A DNA stretch of 64,000 nucleotides, from positions 310,001-374,000 of the forward strand of contig CAJUFY010000001.1 of the NCBI GenBank assembly GCA_910586245.1, in the 5' to 3' direction. The translations under genes and the position numbers were made by a program. Position 1 is the stretch's first letter. Every line of letters starts with the position of its first letter. Under the pieces are notes generated by a model. That model saw nothing but the letters and a program-made list of their open reading frames with translations, had not been told where the DNA came from and searched no databases. Shown here piece after piece: positions 50,513 to 59,346 of this stretch. The DNA is from an uncultured Christensenella sp. GTDB taxonomy: Bacteria > Bacillota > Clostridia > Christensenellales > Borkfalkiaceae.

Positions 50513-51691
50513 TTATTTTTTCGCCGTCTTTTTTACGACGACCTCGTGCATGATCACCATAAGAATCAGGAAAAACAACAAAAAGTACGGCAAAGCCGAA
50601 GCCCAAACGTTGTTTGCGATCAACCCGTACAGCGGCGGCATGAGGCAGGAACCCGTGTAAGCGCTCGCCATCTGCACCCCGATCATCGCCTGCGACTTTT
50701 CTTCGCCGAACAGAGCGGGCGTCATATGAATGATACAGGGATATACGGGCGCGCAGCCGAGCCCGATCACCACGAGCCCCGCAATCGTCACGCCGCGCGG
50801 CGCGGGAACGGCGGTAAGAACGATTCCCGCGAGAATCAAAACCAACCCCGCGCGGATGAGCGTCCGATCGCTGAATTTGATCGTTAAAAATCCGTTGATG
50901 CCGCGTCCGACCGTCATGCCGATAAAAAACAAACTTGCGAACATTGCCGCATCCTCGGCGGAAACGCCGTTGTGGCTGACCATGTAACTGCTCGACCAGA
51001 GCATCGCCGTCGCCTCCAACGCGCAGTAACAGAAGAAACAGAAAAAACAGGCGATCGCACCCTTGGTGCTTACGATTTCTTTTACTCGAAGGGGCTTGCG
51101 CGCGGCGGGCGTTGCGGGCGCGTAAGGCGTTCCCTGTTTTTGAATCCCCTTCTTCCAGAGGGGCAGACTGCAAAACAAAATCGCCGAAAGGCAGATCTGA
51201 ATTACGGAAACGATCAAATAGCCCTGATTCCAGCCGCTGCCCTGCGTAATCGCGTAACTCATGATATACGGGCTTACCGCGGCCCCCACGCCCCACATGC
51301 AGTGGAGCCAGCTCATGTGGCGGCTTTTAAAATGCAACGCGACGAAATTGTTGAGCGAAGCGTCCACGCCGCCCGCGCCCAGTCCGTAGGGAATCGCGAA
51401 CACGATAAGCATCCAGAACTTCGTACTCACCGAAAAGCAGAAGAGCGCGACCGCCGTCATCGTCACGCTGATCGCGGTGACCGCCCCCGTTCCCAGTTTT
51501 TTGGTGAGCAGATCGCTGAGCAAACTGGAAACGATCGTGCCGAGCGAAATGATCATGGAAACGATGCCCGCATAGGAAAGCGGCGCGTCGAATTCGATGC
51601 GCATGACGGGCCACGCCGCGCCGAGCAGGGAATCGGGCAACCCCAGACTGATGAAACTCAAATAGACGATCGCAATCAGAAGCGCGAACAT
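50513..51691 (-). CDS. MFS transporter
   Basis: The 392-residue protein has about 12 transmembrane helices, starting LLIAIVYLSFISLGLPDSLLGAAWP, and the SDLLTKKLGTG loop after helix 2. The sequence GLGAGGVDASLNNFVALHF resembles sugar/fucose-type MFS permeases of Bacillota. The substrate is not determined. It is a single-gene unit with its own promoter and terminator. Confidence 0.88.
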   Translation of the reverse strand: MFALLIAIVYLSFISLGLPDSLLGAAWPVMRIEFDAPLSYAGIVSMIISLGTIVSSLLSDLLTKKLGTGAVTAISVTMTAVALFCFSVSTKFWMLIVFAIPYGLGAGGVDASLNNFVALHFKSRHMSWLHCMWGVGAAVSPYIMSYAITQGSGWNQGYLIVSVIQICLSAILFCSLPLWKKGIQKQGTPYAPATPAARKPLRVKEIVSTKGAIACFFCFFCYCALEATAMLWSSSYMVSHNGVSAEDAAMFASLFFIGMTVGRGINGFLTIKFSDRTLIRAGLVLILAGIVLTAVPAPRGVTIAGLVVIGLGCAPVYPCIIHMTPALFGEEKSQAMIGVQMASAYTGSCLMPPLYGLIANNVWASALPYFLLFFLILMVIMHEVVVKKTAKK

Positions 51692-51720
51692 GATTGCCTC
51701 CGCACGTAAAAATCCCGCTC

Positions 51721-51749
51721 ATTATAACAGAGCTTCCGCAAATACGCAA
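51721..51749 (-). promoter_or_regulatory. Promoter of the MFS gene
   Basis: TTGCGT (51744-51749) and TATAAT (51721-51726), read on the minus strand, are 17 bp apart. Confidence 0.65.
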
Positions 51750-51871
51750 CGCTTTTACCGCAAATTTTCCGTGACAAACTGCACAAAAAAACGGGGCGAA
51801 AACCGTGGAATCGTTCACGACCCCGTTTTATGCATAAATTATGTTTTTTTTCATAAATTTACCCCAAGGAC

Positions 51872-51910
51872 TTGACAAATTATATAATTTCTTATACAAT
51901 TATAAGAAAT
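51872..51910 (+). promoter_or_regulatory. Promoter and candidate operator of the ilv-leu operon
   Basis: TTGACA (51872-51877) and TACAAT (51895-51900) are 17 bp apart. A perfect 10-bp inverted repeat, ATTTCTTATA (51887-51896) and TATAAGAAAT (51901-51910), covers the -10 box and the start site. Another 12-bp palindrome, TTTATGCATAAA, lies at 51827-51838. I saw no T-box or leader peptide, so a repressor binding the repeat is the likely control. Confidence 0.7.
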
Positions 51911-51932
51911 ATTTTTCACGGAGCTGTTGAAA

Positions 51933-53591
51933 ATGAAAAAGATCGGAGCGGAAATCTTAATCGAATGCTTAAAGGAACAGGGCGTGGATACGGTGTTCGG
52001 GTATCCGGGCGGAACCGTTCTGGATATTTACGACGCGATTTACCGCGACGGAAGCGTGAACCACGTGATCACGGCGCACGAACAGGGCGCCGCGCACGCG
52101 GCGGACGGTTACGCGCGCGTAACGGGGCGCACGGGCGTGGTGATCGCAACCAGCGGGCCAGGCGCAACCAACCTCGTAACGGGGCTTGCGACCGCGTTTA
52201 TGGATTCCGTTCCCGTCGTTGCGATTACGGGCAACGTGGGCGCAAACTTCTTGGGTCGGGACTCCTTCCAGGAAATCGACATCACGGGCATCACCATGCC
52301 GATTACCAAACACAACTTTATCGTAAAAGACGCGGCGGAACTTGCCGACACCGTGCGCGCGGCGTTTCGGATCGCGAACACGGGCAGAAAAGGTCCCGTG
52401 CTCGTGGATATTTTAAAAAACGTTCAGATATCGGAAGCGGACTACGAAAAAAAGACGCCCGAACGCGCAACGCACAAGCCAGTTGCCGAAGCAGCGGTGG
52501 CGCAAGCCGCCGCGGCGATCAACGCGGCACAAAAGCCCTTTATCATGCTGGGCGGCGGCGCGATCGCCTCGGAAGCGTGCGCGGAAATTCTTGCGCTTGC
52601 CGAAAAGATTCACGCGCCCGTTGCAAGCACGTTGATGGGACTGGGCGCGTTCCCCGCTTCGCATCCGCTGTTTTGCGGCATGCTGGGCATGCACGGCACG
52701 CACGCGGCGGCGAAACTTTGCATGGAGAGCGACTGCATTCTCGCCCTCGGCACCCGCTTTTCCGACCGCGTCGCCCTCAACCGCGATCAATTCGCCCGAA
52801 ACAAAACGGTCGTGCAGATCGACATCGACGACGCCGAACTGGATAAAAACGTCTTTACGACCTACTCCGTACTCGGCGATTTGAAGGAAGCGTTAAAGAC
52901 GATGATCCCCCTGCTTGCCCCCGTAAAAGAACGCGCGTTTGCACAGACGGCGCGCGCTTACAAGGCGGAAGAAAAAGCGAAAGCGGGCGATCCCGAACTG
53001 GGACACAAAGTGTTAATCGAAGCGGCGCGGCTGGCGGGCAAAGACGCCGTCGTCGCAACCGACGTCGGTCAGCACCAGATGTGGACGGCGCAGTATTTCC
53101 CCGTCGAACGCCCCCGCGCCCTGTGCACGAGCGGCGGTCTGGGCACGATGGGCTACGGATTCGGCGCGGCGATCGGCGCGGCGTTCGGTTCGAAAAAGCA
53201 CGTGATCTTAGTCACGGGCGACGGTTCGTTCAACATGAATCTGAACGAGCTTTCCACGGCGGTCACGCAGAATCTGCCGATTACCGTTCTGCTCATGAAC
53301 AACGGCGCGCTCGGCATGGTACGCCAGTGGCAGAAACTGTTTTACAACCGCCGTTTCTCGCAGACGGTCGTCAACAAAAAAACGGACTACGTGAAATTTG
53401 CCGAAAGCTTCGGCGCAAAGGGACTGCGCATCGAAAAAGAGGAAGATATTCTGCCCGTCCTGAAAGAAGCGTTCGCGGCGAATTCGCCCGTCGTCGTAGA
53501 CTGCCGCATCAGCCAAGACGAAAACGTACTGCCGATGATCAAACCGGGGCAGACGTACGACACGATCATCACCGAGTGGGAGGAACAATAA
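51933..53591 (+). CDS. ilvB: Acetolactate synthase, large subunit
   Basis: The 552-residue ThDP enzyme condenses pyruvate with pyruvate or 2-oxobutyrate, the first common step to valine, leucine and isoleucine. It has FGYPGGTVLDIYDAI at the start, the catalytic Glu in HEQGAAHAADGYARVTG (about 49) and the ThDP motif GDGSFNMNLNELSTAV (about 430). I use the ATG at 51933, 9 nt after GGAG; a TTG two codons earlier is too close to that site. It leads the ilvBND-leuCDB operon. Confidence 0.96.
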   Translation: MKKIGAEILIECLKEQGVDTVFGYPGGTVLDIYDAIYRDGSVNHVITAHEQGAAHAADGYARVTGRTGVVIATSGPGATNLVTGLATAFMDSVPVVAITGNVGANFLGRDSFQEIDITGITMPITKHNFIVKDAAELADTVRAAFRIANTGRKGPVLVDILKNVQISEADYEKKTPERATHKPVAEAAVAQAAAAINAAQKPFIMLGGGAIASEACAEILALAEKIHAPVASTLMGLGAFPASHPLFCGMLGMHGTHAAAKLCMESDCILALGTRFSDRVALNRDQFARNKTVVQIDIDDAELDKNVFTTYSVLGDLKEALKTMIPLLAPVKERAFAQTARAYKAEEKAKAGDPELGHKVLIEAARLAGKDAVVATDVGQHQMWTAQYFPVERPRALCTSGGLGTMGYGFGAAIGAAFGSKKHVILVTGDGSFNMNLNELSTAVTQNLPITVLLMNNGALGMVRQWQKLFYNRRFSQTVVNKKTDYVKFAESFGAKGLRIEKEEDILPVLKEAFAANSPVVVDCRISQDENVLPMIKPGQTYDTIITEWEEQ

Positions 53592-53592
53592 T

Positions 53593-54108
53593 ATGAACCG
53601 TTATACGATCAGCGCTTTGGTTTCCAACAAGAGCGGCGTGCTCTCCCGCGTGGCGGGATTGTTCACCCGCCGCGGGTACAACATCGAATCGCTTTCCGTC
53701 TGCAAAACGGAGGACGAATCCCTCTCGCGCATGACCATCGTCCTGTGCGGGGACGATTACATTCTCGGCCAGATGATGAAACAGATGGATAAACTCATCG
53801 ACGTGAAAAAGATCAAACGCGTGGAAGAGGACGCGGTCTCGCGCGAACTGCTTCTCGTCAAAATCAGAACGGACGCCAAAACGCGGACGCAGATTTTGGA
53901 AATCAGCCAGATCTTCCGCGCAAACGTGGTGGACGCTTCACCCGAGGCGACCATACTCGAACTCACGGGAAAACCCGTAAAGCTTGACGGATTCATCACC
54001 ATGCTCCTGCCCTACGGCATTCTCGAACTCGCCCGCACGGGCGTGACCGCCATTTCCCGCGGAAGCGTCTGCATCAAAGACGTATCGGACTACAAAGAAA
54101 AAATTTAA
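53593..54108 (+). CDS. ilvN: Acetolactate synthase, small regulatory subunit
   Basis: The 171-residue protein starts with an ACT domain (NRYTISALVSNKSGVLSRVAGLFTRRGYN in outline) and has the C-terminal ALS_ss domain ending in the GISRG-like AISRGSVCIKDV. It gives valine feedback control to the large subunit. It starts one base after the ilvB stop. Confidence 0.95.
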   Translation: MNRYTISALVSNKSGVLSRVAGLFTRRGYNIESLSVCKTEDESLSRMTIVLCGDDYILGQMMKQMDKLIDVKKIKRVEEDAVSRELLLVKIRTDAKTRTQILEISQIFRANVVDASPEATILELTGKPVKLDGFITMLLPYGILELARTGVTAISRGSVCIKDVSDYKEKI

Positions 54109-54129
54109 AAATCGGTTGAGGAATTCACG

Positions 54130-55794
54130 ATGGCAAACACGTTTACAAACGGCAGCCAAACGTCGCCGCAGCGTTCGCTGCTGCGGGCGCTCGGCTTTAC
54201 CGACAACGAACTGAAAAAGCCGCTCGTCGCGATCGTTTCGGCGCAGAGCGACATCATACCGGGGCACACGCATTTGAACGAAATCGCACGCGCGGTCGCC
54301 GACGGCGTGCTTTCCGCGGGCGGCAAACCCGTGATCGTGCCTTCGATCGGCGTGTGCGACGGCATCGCCATGGGACACAAGGGAATGAAATACTCCCTTC
54401 CCTCCCGCGAAATCATTGCCGACAGCGCCGAAATTCTGCTTACGGCGCACGCGTTCGACGCCTGCGTATTCGTGGGAAACTGCGATAAAATCATCCCCGG
54501 CATGCTGCTCGGCGCGGTGCGGGTGAATATCCCGGCTATTTTCGTTTCGGGCGGGCCGATGCTCGCGGGCAGAAAGGACGGGAAAAAGCTCTCCCTCTCC
54601 TCCATGTTCGAAGCGGTGGGTGCGTACACGTCGGGCAAAATCGACGAAAAGGAGCTGCACGCATACGAATGTGCGGCTTGCCCTTCGGGCGGTTCGTGTT
54701 CGGGCATGTTCACGGCAAATTCCATGAACTGTCTGCTGGAAGCGCTCGGCATGGCGCTGCCCGGAAACGGCACCGTGCCCGCAGTTTATTCCGCGCGCAC
54801 CGCCCTTGCGAAACGGACGGGCGAAGCGGTGATGAAACTCTACGAAAACAACCTGCGTCCGCGCGATATCCTCACCCCCGCCGCCCTGAAAAACGCGGAA
54901 CGGGTGGATATGGCGATCGGCGCAAGTTCCAACTCGGTTCTCCATCTGCTGGCGCTCGCAAGCGAACTGGGATTCGAAAAATCGCAGATTTCCGTCGATA
55001 CCATGAACGAAATTTCGGCGCAAACGCCCAACCTCTGCCGTCTTGCGCCCGCGGGCGAGTACTATATCGAAGAACTCGACCAAGCGGGCGGAATCTCCGC
55101 CGTGATCCGTACGCTGATCGACGCGCGCCTGTTCGATGGCGAAGCGACGACCGCGGCGTGCATGACGCAGGACGAACTGACGAAGGACGCAAAGGTGCGC
55201 GATTTCGAACTCATCCGCCCGATCGACCGCCCATATTCCCCCTACGGCGGGCTGGCGATTTTAAAGGGCAACCTCGCCAAAGACGGCGCGGTCGTAAAAA
55301 AGAGCGCGGTCGACGAAAAGATGTACCGCCACTGCGGACCCGCGCGAGTGTTCGATTCCGAAGAGGAAGCCATGGCGGCGATTGCGGGAAATCGAATCAA
55401 CAAAGGCGACGTGGTCGTCATCCGTTACGAAGGTCCGAAAGGCGGGCCGGGCATGCGCGAAATGCTCTCCCCCACCTCCTCGATCGTGGGCGCGGGGCTG
55501 GGCGACAGCGTCGCGCTCGTCACCGACGGAAGATTTTCGGGCGCAACCAGAGGCGCGGCGATCGGGCACGTGTGTCCGGAAGCGGCGGCGGGCGGCGTGA
55601 TCGGCGTCGTGCAGGAAGGCGATCTCATCGAAATCGACCTGATCGAAGGCAAACTCGACCTGCGCGTGCCCGAAGCGGAAATCGCCGAACGGCTGCGCAA
55701 CTTCGTTCCCAAAGAAAAACCCGCCGAAGGCTACCTGCGCCGTTACCGCGCGCTCGTTACTTCCGCTTCCGACGGAGCGGTATTCCAAAAATGA
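54130..55794 (+). CDS. ilvD: Dihydroxy-acid dehydratase
   Basis: The 554-residue Fe-S enzyme makes 2-oxo acids in branched-chain amino acid synthesis. Cluster and active-site motifs are FVGNCDKIIPGM (about 118), CPSGGSCSGMFTANSMNCL (about 182) and the GPKGGPGMREML and TDGRFSGATRG segments. Length is normal for the family. Confidence 0.96.
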   Translation: MANTFTNGSQTSPQRSLLRALGFTDNELKKPLVAIVSAQSDIIPGHTHLNEIARAVADGVLSAGGKPVIVPSIGVCDGIAMGHKGMKYSLPSREIIADSAEILLTAHAFDACVFVGNCDKIIPGMLLGAVRVNIPAIFVSGGPMLAGRKDGKKLSLSSMFEAVGAYTSGKIDEKELHAYECAACPSGGSCSGMFTANSMNCLLEALGMALPGNGTVPAVYSARTALAKRTGEAVMKLYENNLRPRDILTPAALKNAERVDMAIGASSNSVLHLLALASELGFEKSQISVDTMNEISAQTPNLCRLAPAGEYYIEELDQAGGISAVIRTLIDARLFDGEATTAACMTQDELTKDAKVRDFELIRPIDRPYSPYGGLAILKGNLAKDGAVVKKSAVDEKMYRHCGPARVFDSEEEAMAAIAGNRINKGDVVVIRYEGPKGGPGMREMLSPTSSIVGAGLGDSVALVTDGRFSGATRGAAIGHVCPEAAAGGVIGVVQEGDLIEIDLIEGKLDLRVPEAEIAERLRNFVPKEKPAEGYLRRYRALVTSASDGAVFQK

Positions 55795-55807
55795 CAAGAG
55801 GTGCTTT

Positions 55808-57058
55808 ATGGGAATGACCATGACCCAAAAAATACTCGCCGCGCACGCGGGGCTTGCAAGCGTGACCGCGGGACAGCTGATCGAAGCGGAGCTCGACTTA
55901 ACGCTCGCCAACGACATCACCGCGCCCGTATCCATTGCGGAAACGGAAAAAGCGGGCGGGCACGTAAAATATCCAGAACGGGTCGCCCTCGTCATGGATC
56001 ACTTCGCGCCGAACAAAGACATCAAAGCGGCGTGTCAGGTCAAATGCGCGCGCGAATTTGCGGCGCGCGAAAAAATAGAGCATTTTTACGACGTGGGGCG
56101 CATGGGCATCGAACACGCGCTGCTGCCAGAACAGGGGTTGGTCGGCGCGGGCGACTGCGTGATCGGCGCCGACAGTCACACCTGCACCTACGGCGCGCTG
56201 GGCGCGTTCTCTACGGGCGTCGGCTCCACCGACCTCGCCGCAGGCATGATGACGGGGAAAACCTGGTTCAAAGTCCCCGCGGCAATCCGGTTCGAACTGA
56301 CGGGAAAACTGCCCCCGCTCGTTACGGGAAAAGACTTGATTTTGCATATCATCGGCATGATCGGCGTAGACGGCGCGCTCTACAAATCCATGGAATTCAC
56401 GGGCGAAGGCGTAAAATCTCTTTCGATGGACGACCGCTTCACCGTCTGCAATATGGCGATCGAAGCGGGCGCGAAAAACGGGATTTTCCCCGTAGACGAA
56501 CTGACTCTCGAATACATGAAAGACCGTTTCCGCCGCACGCCGAAGATTTACGAAGCCGACCGCGACGCCGAATACGAAAAGACGATCTTGATCGATCTGA
56601 GCGCGTTGCAGCCGACGGTCGCCTTCCCCCACCTGCCCGAAAACACGAAAACGGCGTGGGAGGAAATCAAAATCCAACAAGTCGTCATCGGTTCCTGCAC
56701 CAACGGACGCATTTCCGATCTGCGGCAAGCCGCCGAAATTCTTCAAGGGCGCAAGGTGGCGGAGGGCGTGCGCGCCATCGTCATTCCCGCCACGCAGGAA
56801 ATCTATCTGCAGGCGATGCGGGAAGGATTGCTGCAAACGTTTATCGAAGCGGGCGCGGTCGTATCCACGCCCACGTGCGGACCCTGTCTGGGCGGACACA
56901 TGGGCATCCTTGCCGACGGCGAGCGATGCGTTTCGACGACCAACCGCAATTTCGTAGGCAGAATGGGGCACGTTACGAGCGAAATTTACCTTGCCTCCCC
57001 CTACACTGCGGCGGCAAGCGCGGTCTGCGGCAGACTGGCAACCGCAAAGGAGCTTTAA
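55808..57058 (+). CDS. leuC: 3-isopropylmalate dehydratase, large subunit
   Basis: The 416-residue protein binds a 4Fe-4S cluster through the cysteines of IGADSHTCTYGALG, IGSCTNGR and CGPCLGGH. It isomerises isopropylmalate in leucine synthesis together with LeuD. The ATG follows GAGGTGC. Confidence 0.95.
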   Translation: MGMTMTQKILAAHAGLASVTAGQLIEAELDLTLANDITAPVSIAETEKAGGHVKYPERVALVMDHFAPNKDIKAACQVKCAREFAAREKIEHFYDVGRMGIEHALLPEQGLVGAGDCVIGADSHTCTYGALGAFSTGVGSTDLAAGMMTGKTWFKVPAAIRFELTGKLPPLVTGKDLILHIIGMIGVDGALYKSMEFTGEGVKSLSMDDRFTVCNMAIEAGAKNGIFPVDELTLEYMKDRFRRTPKIYEADRDAEYEKTILIDLSALQPTVAFPHLPENTKTAWEEIKIQQVVIGSCTNGRISDLRQAAEILQGRKVAEGVRAIVIPATQEIYLQAMREGLLQTFIEAGAVVSTPTCGPCLGGHMGILADGERCVSTTNRNFVGRMGHVTSEIYLASPYTAAASAVCGRLATAKEL

Positions 57059-57568
57059 ATGATCAAAGGCACCGTTCATAAATTCGGCAACGACGTCGAC
57101 ACCGACGTAATTATCCCCGCGCGCTATCTGAACACGAGTTCCGAACAAGAACTTGCGGCGCACTGCATGGAAGATCTCGACGCCGATTTCGTAAACAAAG
57201 TGAAAGCGGGCGACATCATCGTCGCGCAGGATAACTTCGGCTGCGGCTCCTCCCGCGAACACGCCCCGATCGCGATCAAAGCGTGCGGTGTTTCCCTCGT
57301 TGTCGCGAATTCCTTTGCGCGGATTTTTTACCGCAACGCGATCAACATCGGGCTGCCGATTCTCGAATGCCCGGAAGCGGTAAACGCAATCTCGGCGGGA
57401 GACACCCTGTCGTGCGATCTTGCAAAGGGCGAAATCGTAAACGAAACGACGGGCGAACGCTTTACCGCGCAGCCCTTTCCTCCCTTTATACGGGACATCA
57501 TCGACGCGGGCGGACTGATGAAATCGCTTGCGAAAAAAGCAAATCTTTCTGAACCGAGGTCTTTATGA
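57059..57568 (+). CDS. leuD: 3-isopropylmalate dehydratase, small subunit
   Basis: The 169-residue partner of LeuC has KFGNDVDTDVIIPARYL at the start and DNFGCGSSREHAPIAIKACG with the swivelling substrate loop. An AAGGAGC site lies in the end of leuC. Confidence 0.95.
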   Translation: MIKGTVHKFGNDVDTDVIIPARYLNTSSEQELAAHCMEDLDADFVNKVKAGDIIVAQDNFGCGSSREHAPIAIKACGVSLVVANSFARIFYRNAINIGLPILECPEAVNAISAGDTLSCDLAKGEIVNETTGERFTAQPFPPFIRDIIDAGGLMKSLAKKANLSEPRSL

Positions 57569-58641
57569 AAAAGCACATTGCCGTACTTGCGGGCGACGGA
57601 ATCGGGCCCGAAATCACGGAGGGCGCCGTTGCCGTTCTGAAACGAGTCGCCGAAAAGTTCGGGCACGAATTTACGTTCGAACCCCTTCTCATCGGCGGCG
57701 CGGCGATCGATCGCACGGGCGAACCTCTGCCCGCGGAAACGATCGAACGCTGCCTTGCTTCCGACAGCGTCCTTCTGGGCGCGGTGGGCGGCCCGAAGTG
57801 GGATTCGCTCCCCGGCGACAAACGCCCCGAAAAAGGTTTGCTCGGCATCCGCAAGGCGATGAATCTGTATTCGAATATCCGCCCCGCCAAACTGTGGCGC
57901 GCGCTTGCGGACGCTTCCCCTTTAAAAGAAGAACTCGTAAAGGACGGCGTGGAAATCACCGTCGTGCGCGAACTGACGGGCGGCATATACTTCGGGGAGC
58001 GCGGCAGATTCGGCGACGAAAAAAACGGCGAAACGGCGTGGGATACCGAACGGTATTCCGTGCGCGAAATCGCGCGCATCACGAAAATCGCGTGCGAAAT
58101 CGCAAGCAAGCGCAGTAAAAAAATCATCTCGGTCGACAAAGCCAACGTGCTGGAAAGTTCGCGGCTGTGGCGCGCCGTCGTGCATGCGTACGCCGAAAAA
58201 TATTATCCCGATATCACCGTGCAGGATATGCTGGTGGATAACTGCGCCATGCAGATCGTAAAATATCCCGCGCAGTTCGACGTACTGCTGACTTCGAATA
58301 TGTTCGGCGACATCCTTTCGGACGAAGCCGCCCAAATCACGGGCTCGATCGGCATGCTCGCCTCCTCTTCCCTCGGCGACACGAAATGCGGTCTGTACGA
58401 GCCGATACACGGCTCCGCACCCGACATCGCGGGAAAAGACGTTGCCAACCCGATCGCAACGATTTTATCCTGCGCGATGATGCTGCGCGATTCGTTCGGG
58501 CTTGCAAAAGAGGCGGAAGCAATCGAAACCGCCGTGGAACGCGTCCTCGAAGAAGGTTACCGCACGGCGGATATTTTCCGCGAAGGGACGAAAAAAGTCG
58601 GATGCCGCGCCATGGCGGCGCGCGTGGCGGAGCGGATATGA
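57565..58641 (+). CDS. leuB: 3-isopropylmalate dehydrogenase
   Basis: The 358-residue NAD enzyme has AGDGIGPEITEGA at the start, the VVRELTGGIYFGERG motif and the HGSAPDIAGKDVANPIATIL cofactor segment. The ATG overlaps the leuD stop (ATGA). No leuA gene (isopropylmalate synthase) is in the window; it must be elsewhere. Confidence 0.96.
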   Translation: MKKHIAVLAGDGIGPEITEGAVAVLKRVAEKFGHEFTFEPLLIGGAAIDRTGEPLPAETIERCLASDSVLLGAVGGPKWDSLPGDKRPEKGLLGIRKAMNLYSNIRPAKLWRALADASPLKEELVKDGVEITVVRELTGGIYFGERGRFGDEKNGETAWDTERYSVREIARITKIACEIASKRSKKIISVDKANVLESSRLWRAVVHAYAEKYYPDITVQDMLVDNCAMQIVKYPAQFDVLLTSNMFGDILSDEAAQITGSIGMLASSSLGDTKCGLYEPIHGSAPDIAGKDVANPIATILSCAMMLRDSFGLAKEAEAIETAVERVLEEGYRTADIFREGTKKVGCRAMAARVAERI

Positions 58642-59303
58642 TCGAAGAGAACGTACGCGCGTTTTTAACGGAAATTTCGGCGGGAAACTGCAACGGCGAA
58701 GCAATCACCCTCGTCGCCGCAACCAAAACGCGGACGGCGGAGGAAATCAACCGCGCGCTCCGCGCAGGACTTACCGATATCGGCGAAAACAAAGTGCAGG
58801 AATTTCGGGATAAATACGAAGCGGTATCGGGCGGAAACCGTCACTTTATCGGGCATTTGCAGACGAACAAAGTAAAGTACCTGATCGGAAAAACGTATTT
58901 GTATCATTCGGTCGACCGCGACGAACTCGCGGAAGAAATCGCAAAACGCTCCGTGCGCGCGAATATCGTGTCGGACGTTCTGATTCAGATCAACATCGGC
59001 TGCGAAGAGAGCAAGGGCGGCTATCCGCCCGAAGAAGGGTTCGCCGCATACGAACGGCTGAAACAGACGGCGGGACTGCGCGTGCGCGGCTTTATGGCGA
59101 TGCTTCCGCAATCGGACGACGAAGCGTATCTTGCCGCGCTCTGCAAACGAATGCGCGCCCTGTACGAGCGCGCCAAGGAACGCGACGGAAACGTTGCCTA
59201 CCTCTCCCTCGGCATGAGCGGCGACTGGCGGCTGTGCGTTGCTAACGGCGCGAACGTGATCCGCATCGGCAGCGCGATCTTCGGCGAACGGAATTACCTG
59301 TAA
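58638..59303 (+). CDS. YggS-family PLP homeostasis protein
   Basis: The 221-residue protein has VAATKTRTAEEINRA with the PLP lysine, ENKVQEFRDK, HFIGHLQTNKVKYL, and the end LSLGMSGDW and GSAIFGERNY. PLPBP proteins buffer free PLP and affect amino and keto acid pools, especially of branched-chain amino acids. The start ATG overlaps the leuB stop, so it is coupled to the leucine operon. Confidence 0.93.
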   Translation: MIEENVRAFLTEISAGNCNGEAITLVAATKTRTAEEINRALRAGLTDIGENKVQEFRDKYEAVSGGNRHFIGHLQTNKVKYLIGKTYLYHSVDRDELAEEIAKRSVRANIVSDVLIQINIGCEESKGGYPPEEGFAAYERLKQTAGLRVRGFMAMLPQSDDEAYLAALCKRMRALYERAKERDGNVAYLSLGMSGDWRLCVANGANVIRIGSAIFGERNYL

Positions 59304-59305
59304 AA

Positions 59306-59336
59306 CGAAAAGCCCTCCTTTACGGAGGGCTTTTCG
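59306..59336. terminator. Bidirectional terminator between ilv-leu operon and lysC
   Basis: A perfect 13-bp stem (59306-59318 with 59324-59336, loop of 5) carries A and T tracts at its ends and serves both convergent units. Confidence 0.9.
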
Positions 59337-59346
59337 TCTTGAACGG

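Noticed and set aside
51700..51932. T-box leader in front of ilvB
   Set aside because: The promoter starts transcription about 25 nt before the ATG, leaving no room for a leader. No T-box motif or terminator/antiterminator pair was seen.
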